A stretch of DNA of 64,000 nt, from NCBI GenBank assembly GCA_963854835.1, contig OY978526.1, positions 47,583,140-47,647,139 of the forward strand. The letters are read 5' to 3'. The notes beneath the pieces were generated by a model. That model ran no database searches and had not been told where the DNA came from. It saw only the letters and a program-made list of their open reading frames with translations. Numbering within the stretch: the first letter of the stretch is position 1; every line of letters begins with the position of its first letter. This stretch comes from Megamerina dolium (lineage: Eukaryota > Arthropoda > Insecta > Diptera > Megamerinidae). Made by a program: the position numbers and the translations under genes. Positions 46,346 through 58,016 of this stretch are shown one piece after another.

Positions 46346-47866
46346 ATAACGCTTGATCAACTAAGGCTATATATATTATAACTTCTTACATTGTTACACT
46401 TACAAACTAGTTACTATTGCACATATATTTGGATGTAATATATTCCTTTCCTCCTCTTTATCCCTCTCTACTTGTCTCTTTGTAACAAACAATAATAAAA
46501 TAACATAACTTCATTTGCCGGATACATCAATTTTTTTACATAATACATACATACCTTATATTCGGTAAGGGAGTCAGCATAGGCACAACAGGAACAACAC
46601 AAAAATTCTTTCACTGAAATGTATACACTGGCAGCAATTTCCTGTTAGAGTCAGGCAACATAAAAAGGTACATAGTATAAGAAGGCGAAGAAGTAAAGTG
46701 AATTTCAGCGAATTGGACGAAATATTTTATTAGTGTTGGGAATCACATTCAATCACACACACACACACACACGCACTCGTACATACATACATAAATAAAA
46801 TACGCATAAATTACAGCAAACACGCAAGAAAAAAATATCTCGAAGGAACGACACAGAGGAATAGTAAATACTTCAAAATATATACATATGTATATATAGT
46901 AAATATTCATTTGTAGTGTTTCTCCATAATATTCTTCGCCTCCTTCTACTAGCAAGCTAAAGAAAATTAACATTTCATACACATTTCACTTTTATGTTAA
47001 GGATGAAGCAATTCGACGAGGCTGTAGCGTAGAGAAAGAAATGTAACAAAAATTCCAATTTTGTGTATTTCAATTCTAATGAGGAATGATTTATTTTTAA
47101 TACGTTGAGGTGATGAAGGCCAGCATAGCTACAAGCATGCAAACATATGTGTACGAGTATATCTATAATGTTATGTGCACGCTATGTGTTTACAACAGAA
47201 TGTTGAAACGCTTTACTACAATTTATTGTTGCTTTCGAACCCATTTAAATACGCCCAATAAATCCTTTTGAACTGAAATTTAAGACTTCACAGTGTACAT
47301 TTTACGTTTTCAGGGTTTTAAAGCTGATTGATCTCACTTTTGCATCTACAATTGCCACAATGTTTTTGCATATATAAATTATATCAATCAATGAAAATCA
47401 ACCATATTATTAATCTTGTATGACAATTTAGAGGTTTCGTACGGAGCCCGAGACGTTATACAAAAGCATATAGGTTCAAACACAATCAATGGACATTATC
47501 AGGATCCATACATATATCAAGAATATCAAAAAGTGTTCAGTTTTTAATGTTCAACATTAGAACAAAATTAGAAAATAAGAAGAACCTTTTGCAAGTTTTT
47601 CGTCTAGTATTCGCCATGTTCTATTCTACAAATCGCTATATTTCTACCAATAAAACGCCATAGACGCCAAATTCCCTAAACAGAGTTGATTTTCTATTTT
47701 ATACAAAAGCTTTCAAATTATTTGATTGATCAACAAAAATATTTAAAATATTTAAAAATATCAAAATAATTTTGTTGCAAAATTATTGTTTTGGCTTTTT
47801 TTCTTAGTTATAACATTTTTGGTATTTAAATAAGAAGATATCGTAGTAAAATCTATATAGAATAGA
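46346..47866. other. Unassigned, with an (AC)n run
   Basis: An (AC)n microsatellite lies at about 46754-46772. The rest is AT-rich with no recognisable feature. Confidence 0.45.
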
Positions 47867-49135
47867 AAAAATCTCCTTACAGTCGGCTGGGGCCGACCAA
47901 ATTATACCCTGCATATGTAGGTACATATATATATAAAAAGTTTACTCAAATATCCATCTTTTTCTTTTATTTCCACTTTTCGAAAAATATATTAATTATG
48001 ATTGTTCTAGACAGAAGATTGCAGAAGCTCCAGCTATCTCAATTTAAAAGAATTTCAGTCATCCTGTATGGGAGCCACTACAAACAATGGACGTGGCTGG
48101 CCCATTTCTTGTGGGTATATTTGCTCTTACAATACTAATCCACACCTTCAATCTGGTTGTTCTACGCTGAATATTTTGTAAGTTATGGCGGTTAAAATAT
48201 TTGATTAATTTCCTCAACTTTGTATGGGAGCCCCAATAAGAAAAGGGCGTGGCACACTGATTTTCTGCCAGATTATTACCGACTACGATATTAATTTAAG
48301 TGTCAATTATGGTTATTCTAGACAGAAGATTGCCGAAGTTACAGCTGTTTCAATTTAAAATTTGTATGGGGGCTACGATAAACAGTGGGCGTGGTGCGCC
48401 CATTTCCTGTGAGTCAAGTTGCTTGTACAATACTAATCCACACCTTAAATATTGTTATTCTACGCTGAATAGTTTGCAAGTTATAACCGGTAACATTTTC
48501 TTTTATTTTAAGCAACATTGTATGGGAGACCCAAAAAGGAGTGGGCGTGGCACACTGATTTTCCGCCATATTATTTCCGACTACCATGTTAATTTAAGTG
48601 TCAATTATGGTTATTCTAGACAGAAGATTGCCGAAGTTACGGCTGTTTCAATTTAAAAGAATTTCAGTCATTTTGTATGTGGGCTACAATAAGCAGTGGG
48701 CATGGCGCGCCCATTTTTGGTGAGGTTATATAGTAGTACAATATAACTCCATGTGCCAAATATTGTTGTCCCAAGTGAGTTATAGCAAGTTAAAGATTTT
48801 GAAAATTCCGAGGTTAGTCGCTTTGAATGTTTGGTGTGGGCGTGGCTATGGACCGATCATGCCCAATATCAATCCCCTCCGTACCCTTGGATCTTAGGTT
48901 ACTTGTGCCAAATTTCGTCGAAATAGCTCAATATTTACTCAAGTTATCGTGCGAACCAGCCAGGTGACAGACAGACGGAGGGACGGACGGACGGACATCG
49001 TTAAATCGAAAATTTAATCGACGCTGATCACGAATATATATCTATGTCTATATCTCCGGAGATTCCTTCAAGTGGACACAAACATCTGACCGAAATGAAT
49101 ATACCATGCATATTGCATTATGCAGGGTATAAAAA
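47867..49135 (-). mobile_element. Helentron/DINE-1-like repeat, H3
   Basis: The 3' end (left) carries a hairpin, GTCGGC-TGGG-GCCGAC, followed inward by TATACCCTGCATATG. The 5' end (right) has the inverse, ATGCAGGGTATA, and a GGAC/GACA tetranucleotide core at 48966-48994 ((GTCY)n on the minus strand). Between are repeats of a ~298-bp unit carrying GTGGGCGTGGCACACTGATT and TTCTAGACAGAAGATTGCCG. Subterminal inverted repeats, a (GTCY)n core and a 3' hairpin are known features of Drosophila DINE-1, a non-autonomous Helentron. No Rep/helicase gene is present, so it depends on another element. Confidence 0.72.
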
Positions 49136-49147
49136 TGAAAGTAGGGA

Positions 49148-49627
49148 AGAGTGGGGCAAAGATAATTGTTAGCTCTCACGGCTGAACGACTGGACAAAAA
49201 ATGGCGCCATCTCTATAGTAGATTCGGTTTCACAGCCGGTGATGACAGTAAAAACTTCAGCTGCGTGCGCCGCCATTGGTAGACGCTATGCAGCAATAAT
49301 CTTTTTTCTGAGTGCGCTTATGAGAATTGGTGTTCTTAAATCGTGTGTGTTTTAATATCATCGGTGTTATAAAATCGGAAAGGTGAGTGTTTTCTTAAGT
49401 GAAATTGGTTGCTGAACAAAAATATAATATTCGTTTTTCAATATTTTTATCGGTTTATTGAGAAATCAGTGAAAAGCCGAAAAAAGTGCGAGTGGGGCAA
49501 AAATAGTTATTTTTTGTTTGTTTTGTTTTTCGTTTTTAGACAAAATTGTGCGAAATTACAAGCGAAAGAAGCAGCCGATCTACAATGAAGCCTTGACGAA
49601 TGCCATTGCGGCCATCAGAATGACATG
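49148..49627 (+). pseudogene. Possible pogo/psq-type HTH first exons
   Basis: Exon-like structure: a splice donor GGTGAGTG at about 49382-49389, an acceptor TTTTCGTTTTTAG ending at 49539, then an 87-bp exon with another donor TGTGAGTA at 49626. In frame the exon reads IVRNYKRKKQPIYNEALTNA, then IAAIRMTC. This resembles the MVRNYKRK start of pogo/CENP-B-type transposases and psq-domain proteins. The expected ATG is ATT and the frame upstream has a stop, so the start is lost. AGTGGGGCAAA occurs twice (about 49150 and 49492). No later exons are seen. Confidence 0.45.
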
Positions 49628-50289
49628 TGAGTATACATAGAGAAACGATGCAGATTTTACACATGTACATATGTACGTGTACATGTACAGTTTCGGCTGA
49701 CTTAGAAAGCGAAGAGAGATATCGAAGCTAGAATATTGCTCGTCTCTCCTATGCATGTTCATATGCACAGGGTGGACCATTTTGTAGTTGTTTTTAATTG
49801 TTACGAATTGAGTGGCTGGATTTAACAAAGTCGTATATGATATGATTCTTTTATTCTATAAAGTAAATGCAGTTATATACAAACACACATATGTATAATA
49901 ATTGACAAACAGACAAACAAGTACTTACCGCAGTACATTATCCCACTCTCCAGGCTGATCGGCAACTAAATACAAAATGTTTTAACATGCGTGCATGTAC
50001 ACGAATTCAAATTACTTCACAAAAACGTATTTACCGAAAACGAACTGCACAGCCTGGAAAGTGGAATAACACCGCGATTTGCTAACGACAAATGATGACG
50101 ACACAGATAATACATAATTGAATTACAATATACAAAATAGAACTATAACACAACAACAACAAATACATTGACCTTGTGCCTGCTTATCATGCACAATAAA
50201 ATGCCAATACTAATATCGGCACTTCCAAAACAACAAACGAATAGCATAGACAAGCAAGCGGCAAATTGTACGTAAGCAAAAAGACTCAA
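49628..50289. other. Unassigned, with a long imperfect inverted repeat
   Basis: TTATCCCACTCTCCAGGCTG (49938-49957) pairs with CAGCCTGGAAAGTGGAATAA (50050-50069) at 18 of 20 positions with a 92-nt spacer. A palindromic CATGTACATATGTACGTG run lies near 49665. No gene seen. Confidence 0.45.
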
Positions 50290-51873
50290 AAAAAATCTCC
50301 TTACAGTCGGCTGGGGCCGACCAAACTATACCCTGCATATGTAGATTTATATATAAAAAGTTTACTCGAATATCCAACTTTTCTTTTATTTCCACTTTTC
50401 GAGAAATAATTTTTGCATATACTACTAATTTACACCCGAAATATGGTTGACTTTGACGAAGTAAAAGGATTTTAAGATAATTTCGAGGCTTAGTATGGGA
50501 GCTATATAAAAAGTGGGCGTGGCTTACCACTTTCTAGTAAATCCAATTAATTTTTCAATGTTAATCCACACCTTAAATTTGGTGTCCTACGTTGAATAGT
50601 TTCTAAGTTATGGTGGTTAACATTTTTGTTTAATTTCCTCAACTTTGTATGGGAGCCCCAATAAGAAGTGGGCGTGGTACGCTGATTTTTCGTCAGATTA
50701 TTTCCGACTACGATATTAATTTAAGTGTCAATAATGGTTATTGTAGACATAAGATTGCCTAAGTTAGAGCTGTTTCAATTTAAAATTTGTATGGGGGCTA
50801 CGATAAACACTGGGCGTGGTGCGTCCATTTTCTGTGAGCCTAGTTGCTCGTACAATACTAATCCATACCCTAAGTCTCGTTGTCCTAGGCTAAATGGTTT
50901 GTAAGCTATGGAGCTTAAAATTTTAGTTTAATTCACTCGACTTTGTATGGGAGACCCATGAAGGAGTGGGCGTGGCACACTGATTTTCTGCCAGATTTTT
51001 GCCGACTACGATATTAATTTAAGTGTCAATTATGGTTATTCTAGACAGAAGATTGCCGAAGTTACAGCTGTTTCAATTTAAAATTTGTATGGGGGCTACG
51101 ATAAACACTGGGCGTGGTGCGCCCATTTTCTGTGAGCCTAGTTGCTCGTACAATACTAATCCACACCTTAAATCTCGTTATTCTACGCTGAATAGTTTGC
51201 AAGTTATAACCGGTAACATTTTTTTTAATTTCCGCAACTTTGTATGGCAGACCCAAAAAGGAGTGGGCGTGGCACATTGATTTTCCGCCATATTATTTCT
51301 CACTGCCATGTTAATCTAAGTGTCAATTATGGTTATTGTAGACAGAAGATTGAAGAAGTTACAGCAGTTTCAATTTAAAAGAAGTACAGACACTTTGTAT
51401 GGGAGCTACGCTAGAAAGTAGGCGTGGCTCATCCACTTTTGGTGAGGTTATATAGTGATATAATATAACTCTATGTGCAAAATATTGTTGTCCCAAGTGG
51501 TATATTGTGTGAGTTATAGCAAGTTAAAGATTTTGAAAATTTCGAGGTTAGTCGCTTTGAATGCTTGGTGTGGACGTGGTTATTGACCGATCATGCCCAA
51601 TATCAATCCCCTCCGTACCCTTGGATCATAGATTACTTATGCCAAATTTCATCGAAATAGCTCAATATTTACTCAAGTTATCGTGCGAACCAGCCAGGTG
51701 ACAGACAGACGGACGGACGGACGGACGGACGGACATCGTTAAATCGAAAATTTAATCGACTCTGATCACGAATATATATCCATGTCTATATCTCCGGATA
51801 TTCCTTCAAGTGGACACAAACATCTGACCGAAATGAATATACCATGCATATTGCATTATGCAGGGTATAAAAA
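50290..51873 (-). mobile_element. Helentron/DINE-1-like repeat, H4
   Basis: Same ends and hairpin as H3. At least three tandem units show GTGGGCGTGG near 50668, 50966 and 51263, a spacing of about 298 bp. The tetranucleotide core is at about 51703-51735, and ATGCAGGGTATAAAAAT closes the right end. It is almost identical to the opposite-strand copy at 55886-57778. The 71-codon frame at 51062-51277 is the same non-coding unit read in one frame. Confidence 0.75.
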
Positions 51874-52079
51874 TATGTATACAAATATATATGCACTTAT
51901 CTAGGAAGGGTTTACAACATTAATCATATGTTATTTTTACAGTGACAGGTCTTTCTCACTGGAAATCTTGACAGAAAGTCGGTTGAACAACGCTGGAAAA
52001 TAATGCTAACTTATGTATTTCCATAGTCAATTTTGTGAAGCCCAAACAGTGCGTTTATTAAAAAGAAGTTTCTTTCATC

Positions 52080-52262
52080 TTTTTTGACAAAACGCAGTTT
52101 CTGCTCGACGGCTATGTCAACAAGCAAAACTGCCGCATCTGAGGATCGGAAAACCCGCAGGTGATCGTCGAGAAGCCAATGCATCCTTAGAGAGTGACAG
52201 TTTGTTGCGAATTTTGGAGCGGTGGCATGATTGTCTCATTTTTCTTTGAAAAAGCTGGTGAA
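52080..52262 (+). pseudogene. IS630/mariner (DD41D-like) transposase fragment
   Basis: LLDGYVNKQNCRI, then a stop, GSENPQVIVEKPMHP and EFWSGGMIVSFFFEKA, matching the segment just after the first catalytic Asp of the DD41D proteins at 12.3 and 25.1 kb. The first Asp itself is replaced or lost in the preceding decayed bases. Confidence 0.65.
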
Positions 52263-52653
52263 TGCCATATCAGTTGGCCAGAAATTAAAATCATGGATTT
52301 GGACGATCTTTGATGTCAGCGCCATCAAAGAAAACATTTATTTTTGTTTATTTTTTGAATTTTCAGAAAGAAACTTGTGTATATACCACCCCGTATATAC
52401 ATGTAAAGATATAAATCCCACGCGGTGTGCAAAAATAAGGTGAAGTAATTTCAAAGGGGAAGTAATGAAAGGACTAAATAAAAAGAAACCCATGCGATTT
52501 GTTCAAACAAGTGTTGTTTGGACGGAGCTAGAGATACACAATTCAATAAAATCATGAAATAAAGCATTGACTAGTTTTCATTTTAAAGATCTTCTGCATT
52601 TGATGAGCCGGAACAATATTGGATTCTATATTCATGGGTGCCGGAAGGGTATA
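52263..52653. other. Unassigned
   Basis: Nothing recognised, apart from a partial duplicate of the SINE start (GGGTGCCGGAAGGGTATAT) at about 52636-52653, directly before the SINE. Confidence 0.4.
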
Positions 52654-53005
52654 TGGGTGCCAAGGCTCAGTGGTTAGTGTGTTGGCCTTCTGATCTGTAG
52701 GTTATGGGTTCAATCCCCGGCTGAAGCATACCAAATTTAATATCGAAATGATTTTTTTTTCGAACGGCACCCATCTGTTGGCAAGCAATTGGCAATTCTT
52801 TCGGCAGGAACAATTTGCCATGGAAAATCTTCTAAAAGAGCTCTGTGATAAAGCTCAGAAAAAGTGTTGTCGCAAGAATTCTGCCAATCGGAACCGGCTA
52901 AAATAAGTAGGTCCCTTCTAATACTGTCCAAAATTTAACACGCACAACAGTAATGGAAGAAAAGCTCGGCCAACGAGCCCTTTGGGGCTTTAAGTGTCAT
53001 TTATT
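52654..53005 (+). repeat. tRNA-derived SINE, copy 7 (best full copy in plus orientation)
   Basis: GGGTGCCAAGGCTCAGTGG head, TTCTGATCTGTAGG in the anticodon region, GGGTTCAATCCCCGGC (B box), complete body and end GGGGCTTTAAGTGTCATTTA with a T-rich tail. The 5' end repeats itself upstream (GGGTGCCGG at 52636), so the true start may be 52636. Confidence 0.85.
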
Positions 53006-53072
53006 TATTTTATTATTTTATATTCTTATATACTTCGGTTCTATCCCAGTTCTTTTTATTTTAAGAAAAATA

Positions 53073-53480
53073 CAGCGTGATTTTTTAAGAGCCTTCGGAT
53101 TTGATTTATGTGTTATAAACACATTGCCGGTAACTCACGAATAAATCGATAATTCACGGTCATCAACAACACTGGCGGATATAGCTGCGATATTTTCCTC
53201 TGTCCGCACTCTACGTATGCGTGTTGGTGGTTTAATGTCCAATAATGTAAATTTGGTGCGAAATTTAGTCACAAGATTCTAAATAGCTGCATCAGAACGC
53301 GGTGACCATCAAATGAATGAATTTTGATAATAAAATTCAATAATCTGCAAGCGTTTTTGGTTTGTAAGTCGATTCAAGGTTAAATTATAGACCAAACTGA
53401 ACATGTTTGACAGTAACATGTTACATGAAAACAGCTGAGCTGCCAAAAATATTGTTGCCAAAAAGAAAATAGCTATAACA
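53073..53480 (-). mobile_element. Second DD41D-type family, deletion derivative
   Basis: The left end CAGCGTGATTTTTTAAGAGC follows TA and resembles 36671. The body matches the N-terminal transposase region at 36.9-37.2 kb (ATTCACGGTCATCAACAACA, TTTGGTGCGAAATTTAGTC). The right repeat has decayed. Contains no catalytic motif. Confidence 0.75.
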
Positions 53481-54210
53481 TCATGTAGGTCTTCATGTAC
53501 TTCGCCAATCTATCAAGCTGTCGAAAACACCAATTTTTTTTTTTACATATTTTTGCCGCGCTTGCAAAGTACGAGTGTCGAGTATAACATTGCACGGAAT
53601 AGTACAGTAGTGCTTGTATTACATAGTTAATTTCGAAGGACAGAAGATCTCTTGTAGCATCACTTTTGCTAAGCTTTGCAATAAAGAATCTCGATCTCTC
53701 GATCAAAGGCTGTCTACCTCAATTATAATCAAAGTCATCATCAATCGTTGTACGTTATCAGCTTTTTGACCTGGAGCAAAATCACTCTGGAATTTAACAG
53801 AACCGTGGATCATAGGTTTACTGAGCTCGTATGCGAAAGGTAAGTAATAAGAAGTCAAATATCTGTGATGTGTGTATCATGCAAAGTTGAACGGCTGCAA
53901 CACCTCACAATAAGCACATGTCCATCATACAGCGCGCACGCAACCAACAGCTGCACCCAACATAATCCCAAGCAACATCTTGCTGAAAATGTTGTTTTTG
54001 TGTTTGCTGCAACGATATCATTAATATTTAGATGGCACTGACTTGTATGTCACATAAAGTTAGTCTATTCACAGAATGAGTACAACTCCTGTCTGTTCAT
54101 GCAAATGTTGTATACTAAATGGGTTGACTCCAATAAAAATCATGCCTACCTCCCACTCTAACTTATGCTTCCGTATGTATGTTTTCACACTGTGCGCACG
54201 AAAATATAAA
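53481..54210. other. Unassigned
   Basis: Nothing recognised. Confidence 0.4.
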
Positions 54211-55235
54211 GTTCGGTATTCCTGCAAAGCTCATTCGACTTTGTAGAATGACACTGCATAACTCCCGTTGTGCAGTGAAAATTGGGAAGGATCTCTCCGC
54301 ACCGTTTAATACCGAACGGGGTTTCAGACAAGGTGATTCGTTATCGTGCGATTTCTTCAATCTTATTATGGAGAAAATAATACGAGCTGCTGATCTACGA
54401 CATAATGGCACTATCTTCAACAAAAGTGTCATGCTGTTAGCGTATGCCGACGATATTGACATAATCGGCATGAACACGCGAGCAGTCAGTGCAGCATTCT
54501 CAGAGTTGGAAAGAGAGTCGCGTCGGATGGGTCTCACGGTGAACGAGGGCAAGACGAAGTATCTAGTGTCAACAAACAAAGAGTCCCGGCGTCTTGGACA
54601 GCACGTCACTGTTGACAACTACGCTTTTGAAGTAGTAAGGGACTTTGTCTATTTTGGAACCAGCATTAACAGCAGTAATGACGTCAGCTTGGAGATCATG
54701 CGTAGGATAACTCTTGCTAACAGGTGTTACTTTGGGCTGAGTAAGCAATTGAGAAGTCGAGCCCTCTCTCGAAGAACGAAAACTACACTCTACAAGTCTC
54801 TCATCATGCCTATCCTAACATATGGCGCTGAAGTCTGGACAATTTCCACCTCCGATGAGCGAATGCTTGGAGTTTTCGAGAGAAAAGTCTTACGCAGGAT
54901 CTTTGGACCTATTGCACGCACCTATTTGCGTTGGTGGCGAGTACCGAATAAGGTACAACCATGAGCTGTACGAGCTGTATGCCGATATTGACATAGTAAA
55001 GCGCATCAAAATCCAGCGGCTGCGCTGGCTAAGTCATGTCGAGCGAATGGAAGAACACGCTCCAGCTAAGAAGGTGCTATATTCGGAACTCGCTGGAGGT
55101 CGACCCAGAAGAGGAAGACCTAACCTCCGATGGAAAGACCAAGTACTGGAAAACCTGACGGCGTTTGGAATTTCTGACTGGCGCCAGCTAGCAAAGAACA
55201 GAGATGGTTGGCGAAGCATGATATTTTCGGCCTAA
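54211..55235 (+). pseudogene. RTE-like reverse transcriptase C-terminal part, one frameshift
   Basis: The frame 54179-54964 carries RGFRQGDSLSCDFFN (motif B), LLAYADDIDIIG (motif C), KYLVSTNKESRRLGQHVTVD and TYGAEVWTISTSDERMLGVF. An insertion of about a dozen bases at 54912-54925 (TTGCACGCACC region) shifts the frame. The second frame, to 55235, then gives CVGGEYRIRYNHELYELYAD, RPRRGRPNLRWKDQVLENL and WRSMIFSA before the stop. Motif A is missing through truncation. This is the cleanest 3' copy of the family. Confidence 0.88.
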
Positions 55236-55276
55236 ATCGATATTCGGTTGTTATGGCCACATAAGTAAGTAAGTAT
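54211..55276 (+). mobile_element. RTE-like LINE (copy g), 3' two thirds of the reverse transcriptase onward
   Basis: Begins abruptly at GTTCGGTATTCCTGC (FGIPAKL), 5'-truncated, and ends in the ATAAGTAAGTAAGT tail at 55276. The Helentron-like block H5 follows directly. Confidence 0.86.
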
Positions 55277-55715
55277 ATCCCACTTAATATACCATCTGGA
55301 CCAATAAAATTTGGCAAGCAGAATTATATTATACTGCGACATAAACTAGCTGGAAATGGGCGTGCCACGCCTACTCTTTATAGTACCTCCCATACAAAGT
55401 GTCTGTACTTCTTTTAAATTGAAACAGCTGTAACTTCTACAATCTTCTGTCTAGAATAACCATAAATGACACTTTGATTAATATGGTAGTCAGAAATAAT
55501 CAAGCAAAAAATCAGCGTGCCACGCCCATTTCTTATTGGAGCTTCAATACAAAGTTTCGCAAATTAAAAAAAAATTTTAACCGCCATGACTTACATACTA
55601 TTAAGCGTAGAACAACAATATTTAAGGTATGGATTAGTATTGTAAGGGCAACTAGATTCCCAAGAATTGGGCCAGCCACGCCTATTGTTTATAGGAGCTT
55701 TCTTACAAAATGACT
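55277..55715 (+). repeat. Helentron/DINE-1-like fragment, H5
   Basis: Matches the interior of H6 (from the TTATATTATACTACT region through GCCACGCCTAC, CTTCTGTCTAGAATAACC and CGTGCCACGCCCATT). Both element ends are missing: the left is cut by the RTE copy and the right by the small MITE region. Confidence 0.7.
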
Positions 55716-55738
55716 GTGTCTACGCCCGAAAATTACGT

Positions 55739-55885
55739 TGCGCGCACTGTCTGGTGGATTTGGTGCCACCTTTATGAAAGACGAGTTGCATCCCTGCTGT
55801 TAATCGATGTTCAGCAAAACATTGGGTGATTTGTTTTTTTTTTTCTTACTTACTTGATTTTTCTCGAACACGGACAGTGCGCGCA
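55739..55885. mobile_element. Small MITE candidate, 147 bp
   Basis: TGCGCGCACTGTC (55739-55751) and GACAGTGCGCGCA (55873-55885) are perfect 13-bp inverted repeats at the ends of a 147-bp segment with no coding capacity. No convincing target duplication is visible, so the superfamily is unknown. The Helentron-like H6 begins right after it. Confidence 0.5.
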
Positions 55886-57778
55886 TTTTTATACCCTGCA
55901 TAATGCAATATGCATGGTATATTCATTTCGGTCAGATGTATGTGTCCACTTGAAGGAATCTCCGGAGATATAGACATGGATATATATTTGTGATCAGCGT
56001 CGATTAAATTTTCGATTTAACGATGTCCGTCCGTCCGTCCGTCCGTCCGTCTCTCTGTCACCTGGCTGGTTCGCACGATAACTTGAGTAAATATTGAGCT
56101 ATTTCGACAAAATTTGGCACAAGTAACCTAAGATCCAAGGGTACGGAGGGGATTGATATTGGGCATGATCGGTCAATAGCCACGCCCACACCAAGCATTC
56201 AAAGCGACTAACCTCGGAATTTTCAAAATCTTTAACTTGCTATAACTCACATAATATACCACCTCGGATAACAATATTTTGCACATAGAGTTATATTATA
56301 CTACTATATAACCTCGCCAAAAGTGGATGAGCCACGCCTACTTTCTAGCGTAGCTCCCATACAAAGTGTCTGTACTTCTTTTAAATTGAAACTGCTGTAA
56401 CTTCTACAATCTTCTGTCTAGAATAACCATAATTGACACTTAGATTAACACGGTAGTCGGAAATAATATGGCAGAAAATCAATGTGCCACGCCCACTCCT
56501 TTTTGGGTCTCCCATACAAAGTTGCGGAAATTAAAAAAAATTTTACCGGTTATAACTTGCAAACTATTCAGCGTAGAATAACGAGATTTAAGGTGTGGAT
56601 TAGTATTGTACGAGCAACTAGGCTCACAGAAAATGGGCGCACCACGCCCAGTGTTTATCGTAGCCCCCATACAAATTTTAAATTGAAACAGCTGTAACTT
56701 CGGCAATCTTCTGTCTAGAATAACCATAATTGACACTTAAATTAATATCGTAGTCGGCAAAAATCTGGCAGAAAATCAGTGTGCCACGCCCACTCCTTCA
56801 TGGGTCTCCCATACAAAGTCGAGTGAATTAAACTAAAATTTTAAGCTCCATAGCTTACAAACCATTTAGCCTAGGACAACGAGACTTAGGGTATGGATTA
56901 GTATTGTACGAGCAACTAGCCTCACAGAAAATGGGCGCACCACGCCCAGTGTTTATCGTAGCCCCCATACAAATTTTAAATTGAAACAGTTGTAACTTCG
57001 GCAATCTTCTGTCTAGAATAACCATAATTGAAACTTAAATTAATATTGTATTCGGTAATAATCTGGCATAAAATCAGTGTGCCACGCCCACTCCTTCATG
57101 GGTCTCCCATACAAAGTCGAGGGAATTAAACTAAAACTTTTAAGCTAGAATAACGAGATTTAAGGTGTGGATTAGTATTGTACGAGCAACTAGGCTAACA
57201 GGAAATGGGCGCACCACACCCACTGTTTATCGTAGCCCCCATACAAATTTTAAATTGAAACAGCTGTAACTTGTGCAATCTTATGTCTATAATATTCATA
57301 ATTGACACTTCGATTAACATGGTAGTCGGAAATAATATGGCACAAAATCAGTGTGCCACGCCCACTCCTTCATGGGTCTCCCATACAAAGTTGAGGAAAT
57401 TAAACAAAAATGTTAACCGCCATAACTTACAAACTATTCAACGTAGGACAACCAAATTTAAGGTGTGAATTAATATTGAAAAATTAATTGGATTTACAAG
57501 AAAGAGGTAAGACACGCCCACTTTTTATATAGCTCCCACACTAAGCCTCGGAATTATCTTAAAATCCTTTAAATTATCCCTTTTACAACCCTCAAAACAT
57601 ACAAAGTACTTCGTCAAAGCCAACCATATTTCGGGTTTAAATTAGTAGTATATGCAAAAATTGTTTCTCAAAAAGTGGAAATAAAAGAAAACATGGATAT
57701 TCGAGTAAACTTTTTATATATAAATCTACATATGCAGGGTATAGTTTGGTCGGCCCCAGCCGACTGTAAGGAGATTTT
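55886..57778 (+). mobile_element. Helentron/DINE-1-like repeat, H6, complete
   Basis: The 5' end TTTTTATACCCTGCATAATG is followed by the (GTCC)n core at 56024-56051. The interior has units that begin GCCACGCCCACTCCTT at about 56486, 56783, 57081 and 57355, spaced 297, 298 and 274 bp. The 3' end has ATGCAGGGTATA, then the hairpin GTCGGCCCCAGCCGAC and TGTAAGGAGATTTTT. No protein gene. Family features as for H3. It is an inverted, nearly identical partner of H4. Confidence 0.78.
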
Positions 57779-58016
57779 TTTCCCTTATCTCTATCGAACA
57801 TATTTAATTCGGTTTAATAATAATTTAATCCGTTTCGTATAATATACATAAACACATATATATCATTCTCATTTTTTTTCTTTGTACAAAGTGATATACA
57901 TAAGAAACAATTGGTTTGCAATTTACGTGATTTTCTCTTCCGTCTCAATACGGAAATTCTCTCGATAACGAAATTAATTAAATAAATCAAAATTTGATTT
58001 ACATACTTTTTGAGTA

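Noticed and set aside
51062..51277. 71-codon frame almost identical to one at 56482-56697
   Set aside because: Both are the same Helentron-like tandem unit. The unit length is not a multiple of three, and the frame is not kept in neighbouring units.
52654..52730. Possible functional tRNA gene
   Set aside because: A and B boxes are present but the sequence is the SINE head and no complete cloverleaf acceptor stem is formed. The same applies at 401, 5910-5984 and 45052.
54163..54618. 151-codon minus frame, also seen at 40241-40666
   Set aside because: Antisense of the RTE reverse transcriptase. It recurs only because the element recurs.
56486..57370. CRISPR-like regular repeats
   Set aside because: Units are ~298 bp and contiguous without spacers, inside a transposon. 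The genome is eukaryotic.
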